From: Campylobacterales bacterium
GTDB taxonomy: Bacteria > Campylobacterota > Campylobacteria > Campylobacterales > Hydrogenimonadaceae
Assembly (NCBI GenBank): GCA_026986055.1
Contig: JALSPH010000175.1
Location: 1 to 10,062 of the forward strand
DNA: 10,062 nt
Reading direction: 5' to 3'
Position 1 is the stretch's first letter. The number at the start of each line of letters is the position of its first letter. The translations under genes and the position numbers were made by a program. Of the stretch, positions 1-5,010 are shown piece by piece. The notes beneath the pieces are model-generated. The model worked only from the letters and a program-made list of their open reading frames with translations, was not told the DNA's origin and did no database searches.

Positions 1-136
1 TGTTTCCATGGTCGGTTATCGCGACCGAATCCATACCAAGCTCTTTAAGTCGGCCTGCTAGCTTGGAGATTTTGTTGGCGCCATCCAAAAGGGAATATTC
101 GGTATGCAGATGCAGATGGGTAAAACCTGGTTTCAT
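1..136 (-). CDS. dnaE: DNA polymerase III subunit alpha, N-terminal fragment (gene runs off the left edge)
   Basis: Only the first 45 codons lie in the window. They read [20 protein letters not shown] and end in AITDHGN, the start of the PHP domain of the replicative polymerase DnaE: the HLHLHTEYS metal-binding motif (residues 8-16), then a [11 protein letters not shown] stretch, then the TDHG motif. The family protein is about 1,100-1,200 residues and catalyses chromosomal DNA synthesis as the core of the pol III holoenzyme. The ATG start (134-136) is supported by an AGGAGGTT Shine-Dalgarno sequence immediately upstream on the minus strand. The gene is divergent from the Hpt/aroK unit. The PHP start is also shared by a few other PHP proteins, but [11 protein letters not shown] with this spacing is typical of DnaE. 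Confidence 0.93.
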   Translation of the reverse strand, partial: MKPGFTHLHLHTEYSLLDGANKISKLAGRLKELGMDSVAITDHGN

Positions 137-307
137 CGAACCTCCTTGAAGTGGATGAGATAGTCTACTCTATATCCCATTATGGTGCGATTAATCTTAA
201 AGTCCCGACTCAAAATTAAGCCTGCCTCCATTAAAAAGATATGGACGTTGTGCCGATATTGATATTAGGGACAACTATGCCCAGACTATGCAGTGAAGGA
301 AAGAGAA
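137..307. promoter_or_regulatory. Divergent intergenic region between dnaE and the Hpt/aroK unit
   Basis: This 171-bp gap must carry the promoters for dnaE (minus) and for the Hpt-aroK pair (plus), because the two units diverge. I see only weak candidates: on the minus strand a TATAGA-like box around 168-175 in front of dnaE, and on the plus strand TATTGA/TATTAG-like boxes around 255-268. Neither has a convincing -35 element. The division into two promoters is inferred from gene orientation; the exact sites are not established. Confidence 0.35.
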
Positions 308-1000
308 ATGATAAACACTATTCTATTCATATCGGTAATCGCACTTATGTTCGTTCTTATCTCGCTTCTATTCATCATAATGATGGAGGTCAGAGCGAAA
401 AAGACGTACGACCATTACGTTATGGAGAGCTTGAACGATAAAGAGGAAAAAGTTGCTGCCAATATAGAAAAAGAGAATAACGAAAAGATAGAAAGAACGA
501 TCCCGGAGCCGGTTAAGAAAAAGAGCGATACTAAAGAGCCGATAGAAATCTTCGATAAAGAGGAGGACTCCACACCAAAGACTCCATTTACCCACGCACC
601 TAAAACAGCATCTTGCGATGAGTCGTGCGACAAAAGCAGAATAGATGAGATATTCAAGAAAGATTACGGAGTCTTTTCCCATCAACGACTTGTTGAAACC
701 ATGGGTCTTAGCGATGATGAGGCGGATGAATTTGTACTGGAACTTATACACCAACTCGAAGACGCCATAGCCGAACTCGACAGAAGAGTCGAAGAGGGTG
801 ATTTCGAAGAGATCGAACACATTACCCACGGTCTCAAAGGTGCGGCACTAAACATAGGTTCTGGCGGTGTGGCCGATATTTTGGTAGACTACAACCAAGA
901 GATGAAAGAGTCCAAAAGCGCCGAAACCGCAAAAGCGTATCAGGAGCTTTTGAGACGATCTGTAAGCGATCTCAAAATAGAGTATTCACAGGTAGCATAA
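308..1000 (+). CDS. Membrane-anchored Hpt (histidine phosphotransfer) domain protein
   Basis: A 230-residue protein. It opens with one strongly hydrophobic helix (about residues 4-27, INTILFISVIALMFVLIS...), followed by a charged Lys/Glu-rich linker (about 35-100), a CDESCD motif (about 103-108) and a C-terminal Hpt domain (about 115-225). The Hpt phospho-acceptor motif HGLKGAALNIG is present with histidine at residue 174. Hpt domains relay phosphate between response-regulator receivers; no kinase or receiver is encoded nearby, so partners are unknown. I prefer the ATG at 308 over a GTG at 293: AAGGA (296-300) sits 7 nt before the ATG, while the GTG has no Shine-Dalgarno sequence and would put charged residues ahead of the helix. 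The stop codon abuts the aroK start, which suggests coupled translation. Confidence 0.8.
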   Translation: MINTILFISVIALMFVLISLLFIIMMEVRAKKTYDHYVMESLNDKEEKVAANIEKENNEKIERTIPEPVKKKSDTKEPIEIFDKEEDSTPKTPFTHAPKTASCDESCDKSRIDEIFKKDYGVFSHQRLVETMGLSDDEADEFVLELIHQLEDAIAELDRRVEEGDFEEIEHITHGLKGAALNIGSGGVADILVDYNQEMKESKSAETAKAYQELLRRSVSDLKIEYSQVA

Positions 1001-1528
1001 ATGGGTAAAAACATCCTTTTGGTAGGGTTCATGGGTGTAGGCAAAGGGGCGTTGGCAAGAGATATAGCAAGAAGAGATGAGAGGCTCTATGCGCTTGATA
1101 CCGACGATATGATAGAGAGTGTGACAAACAGGAAAATCAAAAAGATTTTCGCAACTTCGGGAGAGGAGGCTTTCAGAGCGCTTGAACAAAAAACTGCGGA
1201 TTGGCTAGCTAAAAACGTAACGAACGCCGTAATCTCCACGGGCGGCGGTTTCTATAAGGTCAAAAATATAAAAGAGATAGGAACGGTCGTATATCTGAGA
1301 GCCGATTTTAACTGGATCTTAAAAAGAATAACGGGTGCGGCCAATGCAAAGAAAAAGTTGAAAAAAAGGCCTCTCTTTCAGGATATAGAGAAGGCCGAAA
1401 AACTCTTTTATGAAAGGTATGAAGCTTATGAAAAGGTTGCCGACATCATCGTAGATGTCGACAAGAGCGACATAGAGTCGATAGTAGAGACAATTCTCAG
1501 CAGTAGTCTGCCAAAAGACCCTCTTTAA
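1001..1528 (+). CDS. aroK: Shikimate kinase
   Basis: A 175-residue cytoplasmic enzyme that phosphorylates shikimate to shikimate-3-phosphate with ATP, the fifth step of the chorismate pathway. Visible motifs are the P-loop GFMGVGKG (9-16), the shikimate-binding DTD (33-35), an FRALE segment with Arg59, the STGGG motif (79-83), the lid KKRPLF with Arg123, and the late LFYERYEAY with Arg139. Length and order match the family. The odd point is the P-loop: the Ser/Thr that normally follows the Lys (GKS/T) is Gly16, followed by Ala17. Adenylate kinases use GKGT, so a Gly there is not necessarily inactivating. The ATG follows directly on the stop of the Hpt gene. The last 32 bases overlap the 3' end of the convergent DJ-1-like gene. 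Confidence 0.92.
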   Translation: MGKNILLVGFMGVGKGALARDIARRDERLYALDTDDMIESVTNRKIKKIFATSGEEAFRALEQKTADWLAKNVTNAVISTGGGFYKVKNIKEIGTVVYLRADFNWILKRITGAANAKKKLKKRPLFQDIEKAEKLFYERYEAYEKVADIIVDVDKSDIESIVETILSSSLPKDPL

Positions 1529-2048
1529 GCGTGAGGTATGTCTCTTCCCCCACAAGCCTTTTAACTATGGAGAGTCCAAAGCATATAGCAGTTCCGGGCC
1601 CTCTGGAGGTCATTACATTTCCATCTTCGACAACCTTCATTTTGTCGGTGTAACCCTCTTTGCCTATCTGCTCTTCTACGCTTGGATAGCACGTGTACTT
1701 TTCGGAAAGGACCCCTGCAGCCTTTAGAGCGAAAGGTGCAGCACATATGGCACCTACTATCTTCTCTTTCGCTTTCATATCTTTCAGGAGTTGCTGAACC
1801 GTTTCGTTTTCTGCAAGCAGATGGGTACCTTCCCATCCACCGGGGAGTACCACCATGTCGAGTTCATCCGCTACGACATATTTGATGTCGGTATCGGCTT
1901 TTACCGTTATGCCGTTGGCTCCGGTTACGAGCTCTTCGTTTACGCCCGCGACAACGACCTCTATACCGCCTCTTCGCATAACGTCTATGAGAGCTACCGC
2001 CTCTATCTCTTCAAAACCCTTCGCCAGTGGAACACAAACTTTCGCCAT
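1497..2048 (-). CDS. DJ-1/PfpI (YajL/ThiJ-like) family protein
   Basis: A 183-residue protein of the DJ-1 branch of the class I glutamine-amidotransferase-like fold. It starts with an ILAKG-like strand and GFEEIEA, in which Glu16 corresponds to Glu18 of human DJ-1. It then has VDVMRR-like and VVLPGG (66-71) segments, the nucleophile elbow AICAAP with Cys102 (DJ-1 Cys106), and SRGPGTA (148-154). The DJ-1 His126 position appears to be Tyr121. Members are redox-sensing or protective proteins, reported as chaperones, glyoxalases or deglycases; the precise activity here cannot be read out. The start has an excellent GGGAGGT Shine-Dalgarno sequence. The gene lies 25 nt after efp on the same strand and is probably its operon partner. 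Its 3' end overlaps aroK in antisense, with no terminator between them. Confidence 0.9.
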   Translation of the reverse strand: MAKVCVPLAKGFEEIEAVALIDVMRRGGIEVVVAGVNEELVTGANGITVKADTDIKYVVADELDMVVLPGGWEGTHLLAENETVQQLLKDMKAKEKIVGAICAAPFALKAAGVLSEKYTCYPSVEEQIGKEGYTDKMKVVEDGNVMTSRGPGTAICFGLSIVKRLVGEETYLTLKEGLLADYC

Positions 2049-2073
2049 TTCGCACCTCCCTTTCTGTTTAGGA

Positions 2074-2643
2074 CTATTTTACCTTATCGAGATACTTTCC
2101 TTCAACGGTATCGACCCTTATCTTGTCCCCTTCGAGAATATGGTATGGAACCTGCACAACCGCACCGGTTTTAAGGGTGGCAGGTTTGCGACTGCCGCTG
2201 GAAGTGTCTCCCTTGAAGTTAGGCGGTGTCTCGACCACTTCGAGCTCCACCACTTGGGGAAGCTCGACAGTGATAGGTTTACCGTTGTGAAAGAGTATAT
2301 CCACCGTAAAACCTTCATCCATGAACTTTATGACATCCTCTCCTACCTGATCGTGGGTAAGGCCTACCTGATCGTAGGTAGCCGTATCCATGAACTGAAG
2401 CATTTCGCCATCATCGTAGAGATACTGCATCGTCTTTTGTTCGAGATTTGGAGTCTCGAACTTGTCGCCTGCATGTACGGTTTTTTCTATGACCCTTCCG
2501 GTAGAGAGCGACTTGATCTTGATTCTGACAAACGCTGCACCTTTTCCCGGCTTTACATGCTGATACTCGACTACTCTATAAGGTTGTCCATCTATTTCAA
2601 GGCGAATTCCCTTTTTCAAGTCACCCATTCCAATAGTTGCCAT
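2074..2643 (-). CDS. efp: Elongation factor P
   Basis: A 189-residue translation factor that binds between the ribosomal P and E sites and relieves stalling at consecutive prolines. All three beta-barrel domains are present: the N-terminal KOW-like domain (about 1-63, [19 protein letters not shown]...), the central OB domain (about 66-127) and the C-terminal OB domain (about 129-187), ending in [13 protein letters not shown]. The loop tip [10 protein letters not shown] puts Lys at position 34, the residue that EpmA beta-lysylates in E. coli, so Lys34 is the likely modification site; no modifying enzyme is in the window. Start: AAAGGA lies about 8 nt before the ATG. Length is normal. It is the first gene of the minus-strand pair with the DJ-1-like gene. 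Confidence 0.97.
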   Translation of the reverse strand: MATIGMGDLKKGIRLEIDGQPYRVVEYQHVKPGKGAAFVRIKIKSLSTGRVIEKTVHAGDKFETPNLEQKTMQYLYDDGEMLQFMDTATYDQVGLTHDQVGEDVIKFMDEGFTVDILFHNGKPITVELPQVVELEVVETPPNFKGDTSSGSRKPATLKTGAVVQVPYHILEGDKIRVDTVEGKYLDKVK

Positions 2644-2670
2644 TAAAATCCTTTATGAATTACTGATGTT

Positions 2671-2696
2671 GCGCAAGTGCCAAGTGCACTTGTCGC
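2671..2696 (-). promoter_or_regulatory. Hairpin in the efp 5' leader
   Basis: On the plus strand GCGCAAGTGC (2671-2680) pairs with GCACTTG plus CGC (2686-2692, 2694-2696) around a CAAGT loop, with one bulged T at 2693. This gives a stem of about 10 bp, 28 nt upstream of the efp ATG. It could be an operator, a transcript structure, or the remnant of a terminator, since its right side runs into the repeat found downstream of the efflux operon. The inverted repeat is seen directly; any function is inferred. Confidence 0.4.
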
Positions 2697-2732
2697 AGTC
2701 GGCTTTTTCTTGACGCCGTATCGAATCGGTCA
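2695..2732. repeat. Direct repeat, copy 1 (decayed terminator arm plus flank)
   Basis: These 38 bases match 3004-3041 at 36 positions, differing at 2700 (C for T) and 2716 (C for T). The shared core is GGCTTTTTCTTGACGC followed by GTATCGAATCGGTCA. In copy 1 the 5' half of the terminator hairpin is not intact: the A-run is missing and extra bases separate GCCAAG from CAGTCGGC. It therefore looks like a degenerate version of the terminator repeat. Confidence 0.85.
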
Positions 2733-2790
2733 TTACCCAAAGCGGTAACAAACGAAAATTACATACAGAATCGCAATTACCATTGAACCA

Positions 2791-2975
2791 TCTGAAAAAT
2801 TACAAATCGAGTGAAGGCTTTGAGATTTTAGTTTGAAAACGAAACGATCGCTTTAGCGAAAAAAGTGCGCCTAACCCCGAAGGGGCGCTTGCGTTCGCAC
2901 TTTTTAGTGTAGTTTTCAAACGTTAGCTTCGCTAAAAATCTCATCTCGCCTGAGCGAGGTTTCGTAATTTTCAGA
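2791..2975. repeat. Long imperfect palindrome with side hairpins (MITE-like or structured-RNA-like element)
   Basis: Four successive segments pair across the element. TCTGAAAAATTAC (2791-2803) pairs with 2964-2975, TGAGATTTTAG (2821-2831) with 2932-2943, TTTGAAAAC (2832-2840) with 2912-2920, and AAAAAGTGCG (2860-2869) with 2896-2905. The apex is CCCCGAAGGGG (2875-2885). Unpaired stretches between these segments form their own hairpins: CGCTTTAGCG (2849-2858), TTAGC-TTC-GCTAA (2923-2935) and CTCGC-CTGA-GCGAG (2945-2958). The folding is computed by eye from base complementarity. No coding potential is visible. It could be a miniature mobile element, a repetitive extragenic palindrome or a structured RNA; the sequence does not decide among these. 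Confidence 0.7.
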
Positions 2976-2993
2976 GCACTCAACTGAATCATA

Positions 2994-3017
2994 AAAAAGC
3001 CAAGCAGTTGGCTTTTT
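2994..3017 (-). terminator. Intrinsic terminator hairpin, second in line after the efflux operon
   Basis: A perfect 10-bp stem, AAAAAGCCAA (2994-3003) pairing with TTGGCTTTTT (3008-3017), closed by the tetraloop GCAG. Read on the minus strand it ends in six T residues, the classical rho-independent form. The A and T runs on both sides would let it work in both directions. It is identical to the hairpin at 3090-3113 and is the backup copy for the operon running from the right. Confidence 0.8.
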
Positions 3018-3041
3018 CTTGACGCTGTATCGAATCGGTCA
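3004..3041. repeat. Direct repeat, copy 2
   Basis: This copy matches 2695-2732 at 36 of 38 bases. Extended to the left, 2992-3025 (34 bases) is identical to 3088-3121. It therefore overlaps the terminator hairpin and carries the same GTATCGAATCGGTCA tail as copy 1, which copy 3 lacks. Confidence 0.9.
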
Positions 3042-3046
3042 CCGAC

Positions 3047-3075
3047 CTTTTGGATGCATTCTGCATAACCAAAAG
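3047..3075. repeat. Hairpin between the two terminators
   Basis: CTTTTGG (3047-3053) pairs with CCAAAAG (3069-3075), and inside it ATGCA (3054-3058) pairs with TGCAT (3062-3066). The loop is TTC and AA is bulged on one side. The 12 paired bases make a stable stem with no T-run on either side, so it does not look like a terminator itself. It may be an RNA 3'-end structure or a protein site; no function is evident. Confidence 0.55.
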
Positions 3076-3089
3076 CTCGTAAAATGCTA

Positions 3090-3113
3090 AAAAAGCCAAG
3101 CAGTTGGCTTTTT
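3090..3113 (-). terminator. Intrinsic terminator of the efflux operon
   Basis: The same perfect stem as at 2994-3017: AAAAAGCCAA, GCAG loop, TTGGCTTTTT, ending in six T residues on the minus strand. It lies 16 nt beyond the stop of the last operon gene (DUF2905), the expected place for a terminator. It is enclosed by an additional perfect 9-bp inverted repeat, GTAAAATGC (3079-3087) and GCATTTTAC (3120-3128). The left arm of that repeat is unpaired in the simple terminator, and the right arm ends next to the DUF2905 stop. Confidence 0.88.
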
Positions 3114-3128
3114 CTTGACGCATTTTAC

Positions 3129-3329
3129 CTAAAAAAACTTGGAAAAGAGGTAAAAGAGAATGGAGATGATTATAGAAAGAAGTATGGAGGTTGCTATCGG
3201 AAAGTAGAAGGTGAAGTTCTCCTTTTTTACGACTATATCTCCGGGCAACCTCCCCACGAAGGAGACGAAAAGCCCGAAGATTATCAACACTACTCCGACT
3301 ACGATAAGAATACGGCCAAACTCAGGCAC
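3129..3329 (-). CDS. DUF2905 family small membrane protein
   Basis: A 66-residue protein with two membrane helices (about residues 6-25 and 44-64) joined by a short polar segment carrying the family signature GRLPGDI (26-32) and NFTFYFPIATS (38-48). This matches the bacterial DUF2905 family, which has no established function. The GTG start follows the stop of the second RND half after a single base, and AAGGAG inside the end of that gene serves as its Shine-Dalgarno sequence. It is therefore very likely translated with the pump genes. A role in assembling or stabilising the split pump is possible but is only inferred from position; DUF2905 also occurs in unrelated contexts. Confidence 0.88.
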   Translation of the reverse strand: MPEFGRILIVVGVVLIIFGLFVSFVGRLPGDIVVKKENFTFYFPIATSILLSIIISILFYLFSKFF

Positions 3330-3330
3330 G

Positions 3331-5010
3331 CTACTCCTTTGCTATCTTGTCCATCGCCTTGGCCCGATACATCAAAACAGGGATGAATATCAAGGAGACG
3401 ACCACGGCGGCGACGGTACCTGAAATCAGCGCAACACCAAGTCCACCGAAGATCGGGTCGCTTGCAAGAAGTGCGGAGCCGAGAATGATGGCTATTGCGG
3501 TAAGCATGATGGGCTTGGCCCTCGTCGCACTGGCCACCGCTATCGCATGTTGCTTGTCGAAGCCTTTTTCAACCATCAACGATTTGGCGAAATCTATCAG
3601 AAGCAGAGAGTTTCTTGAACTTATACCCATCAATGCGATGAAGCCTATGAGTGATGTCGCCGTAAGAAAGAATGTATGCTCGGTGACGATATCGGCTACC
3701 CAGTGCCCTACGATCACCCCGATGATGGAGAGAAAGCTTCCTGCCAAAACGATACCGCTTATAGTGAAATTCTTGTAATAGACCACAAGAAGCAGGAATA
3801 TAAGAATGAGCGCCGCGATGAATGCAGCACCAAGATCACGGAACGTATCGAGAGTGACTTTCATCTCTCCGTCCCACTTGAGGTCGAAGACCTCCCCCGT
3901 CTTTTTATCTACCAAGCGGAGGTTGAAGAGGTAGTCGGTAGTCGTTATATCGTAATCTTTTGAAAGTTCATTCATGATCTTTTCGCGAGCATCAAGCAGA
4001 GGATATACCTGAGATACGAGGTCGGTCTCCGCAGTCACGTTTATCATACGTCTCAAATCTTTCTGCATCAACGTAGGTGCGGCATCTACCTCGACGACAT
4101 CCACAACTTCGTTTATCGGTACCAACATACCCTTTTTGTTCATCAGCTTCAAAGATGCCAGTTTAGTCTCAAGAGCATGAGCACTATGGTCTGCAACTCT
4201 TCTTGTCTTGTCGCTGAGTCTTACAAAAAGCCCTATCTGATCGGGATAGTTTTGGCTGTTTTTAGGAGCTACGACCATACCTTCGAAAGCGAGGTAGAGT
4301 ATCTTGTTCACCTGCTCCACACTTAAGCCCGAACGCGCGATCTTGTCGGAGTTCGGCACAAGGTCGAATTTTTTATACGGGTCGTCGGCCATAACGTTTA
4401 TATCTACAAGCCCATCTGTCTTTTTGAAAATTTTCGCTATCTTTTGGCTAAGCGCATAGATACTCTCATATCTATCTCCGTAAATCTCGGCAACTACTGC
4501 AGCGAGTGTCGGCGGTCCCGCAGGCTGTTCCACCATCTCTATAACCGTACCCGGTTTGACCGCTTCGCAGTTGGCTTTTATCGTAGGGCGGAGTCTATGT
4601 ACCATCATGAAAGAGGGCTCCTCCCTCTCATGTTTATCCGTCAGGTTTACGACAATTTCCGCCTCGTTCTCACTGCTTTTGAAACCGGATCCCTTTACCA
4701 TACCTGCATAATCGAGCGGAGCGCCCTGCCCAAGATACGCCTCTACATCCGTCACTTCCGACTCTTTTTGCAAGATCGACATTACACACTCGCCAACCCG
4801 CCTGGTCTCCTCTATGGAGCTGTCTGTAGGCGTATGGATATATACCGAAAAGGAGTTGGCACTTTTGCCCGGTAGCATTTTTGCCAAAACTATCTTCGTA
4901 GGAAGCATAGCTATGGAGCCCGCGAGTGCGGCTAGAGTCAAGCCTATGACGAGCCAATGCTTCGCTTTGGAGCCGAGAATGTTGTAAATAAATGATTCGA
5001 AACGTTTCAC
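3331..5010 (-). CDS. RND efflux permease, C-terminal half (TM7-TM12)
   Basis: A 559-residue inner-membrane protein equivalent to the second half of an AcrB/CusA-type proton-driven pump. It has one helix near the N-terminus (about 18-36, the TM7 equivalent), a periplasmic porter region (about 40-390), then five helices (about 393-411, 415-434, 446-473, 499-516, 522-547). The TM10 signature is GISSRNSLLLIDFA, with Arg466 where AcrB has Lys940. On its own it lacks the TM4 proton-relay Asp, so it should need the upstream half to function. The GTG start overlaps the preceding stop as GTGA and has a strong GGAGGTG Shine-Dalgarno sequence. This reading frame is closed by a TGA two codons before the GTG, which argues for a real separate gene rather than a sequencing frameshift. 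Confidence 0.92.
   Translation of the reverse strand: MKRFESFIYNILGSKAKHWLVIGLTLAALAGSIAMLPTKIVLAKMLPGKSANSFSVYIHTPTDSSIEETRRVGECVMSILQKESEVTDVEAYLGQGAPLDYAGMVKGSGFKSSENEAEIVVNLTDKHEREEPSFMMVHRLRPTIKANCEAVKPGTVIEMVEQPAGPPTLAAVVAEIYGDRYESIYALSQKIAKIFKKTDGLVDINVMADDPYKKFDLVPNSDKIARSGLSVEQVNKILYLAFEGMVVAPKNSQNYPDQIGLFVRLSDKTRRVADHSAHALETKLASLKLMNKKGMLVPINEVVDVVEVDAAPTLMQKDLRRMINVTAETDLVSQVYPLLDAREKIMNELSKDYDITTTDYLFNLRLVDKKTGEVFDLKWDGEMKVTLDTFRDLGAAFIAALILIFLLLVVYYKNFTISGIVLAGSFLSIIGVIVGHWVADIVTEHTFFLTATSLIGFIALMGISSRNSLLLIDFAKSLMVEKGFDKQHAIAVASATRAKPIMLTAIAIILGSALLASDPIFGGLGVALISGTVAAVVVSLIFIPVLMYRAKAMDKIAKE

Larger units (their letters stand above)
2644..3128. other. 485-bp non-coding region rich in hairpins and repeats between efp and the efflux operon
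   Basis: No credible gene is visible here in any frame. From left to right it holds the efp leader with a hairpin (2671-2696), a decayed copy of a terminator repeat (2695-2732), a small TTACC/GGTAA hairpin (2733-2748), a long imperfect palindrome (2791-2975), an intact terminator copy (2994-3017) with its downstream repeat, another hairpin (3047-3075), and a third terminator copy (3090-3113) nested in a 9-bp inverted repeat. The efp promoter must also lie here, because efp is the first gene of its unit. I could not identify a convincing -10 box for it. Confidence 0.8.

Noticed and set aside
2342..2380. Near-perfect 18-bp tandem repeat inside efp (CCTACCTGATCGTGGGTA, 17 of 18 matching)
   Set aside because: It encodes [12 protein letters not shown]. 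Related EF-P proteins appear to have a similar two-part sequence in this place, so it looks like coding coincidence rather than an expansion; the length of the protein is normal.
1855..2646. Long plus-strand open frame opposite the DJ-1-like gene and efp
   Set aside because: Both minus-strand genes are clearly recognised over their full length with good ribosome binding sites; the antisense frame resembles nothing.
2661..2690. Possible sigma-54 promoter in front of efp (TGGCAC on the minus strand)
   Set aside because: The second element TTGC is not at the required 5-nt spacing after TGGCAC, and efp is a housekeeping gene.
2869..2927. Possible integron attC site: GCCTAAC fits RYYYAAC, with GTTAGCT downstream and a large imperfect palindrome
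   Set aside because: GTTAGCT does not fit the GTTRRRY core, the two motifs are not at the ends of the palindrome, and there is no integrase or gene cassette in view.
3084..3386. Plus-strand open frame opposite DUF2905
   Set aside because: It begins inside the terminator, is antisense to a recognisable family protein, and has no family resemblance or ribosome binding site.
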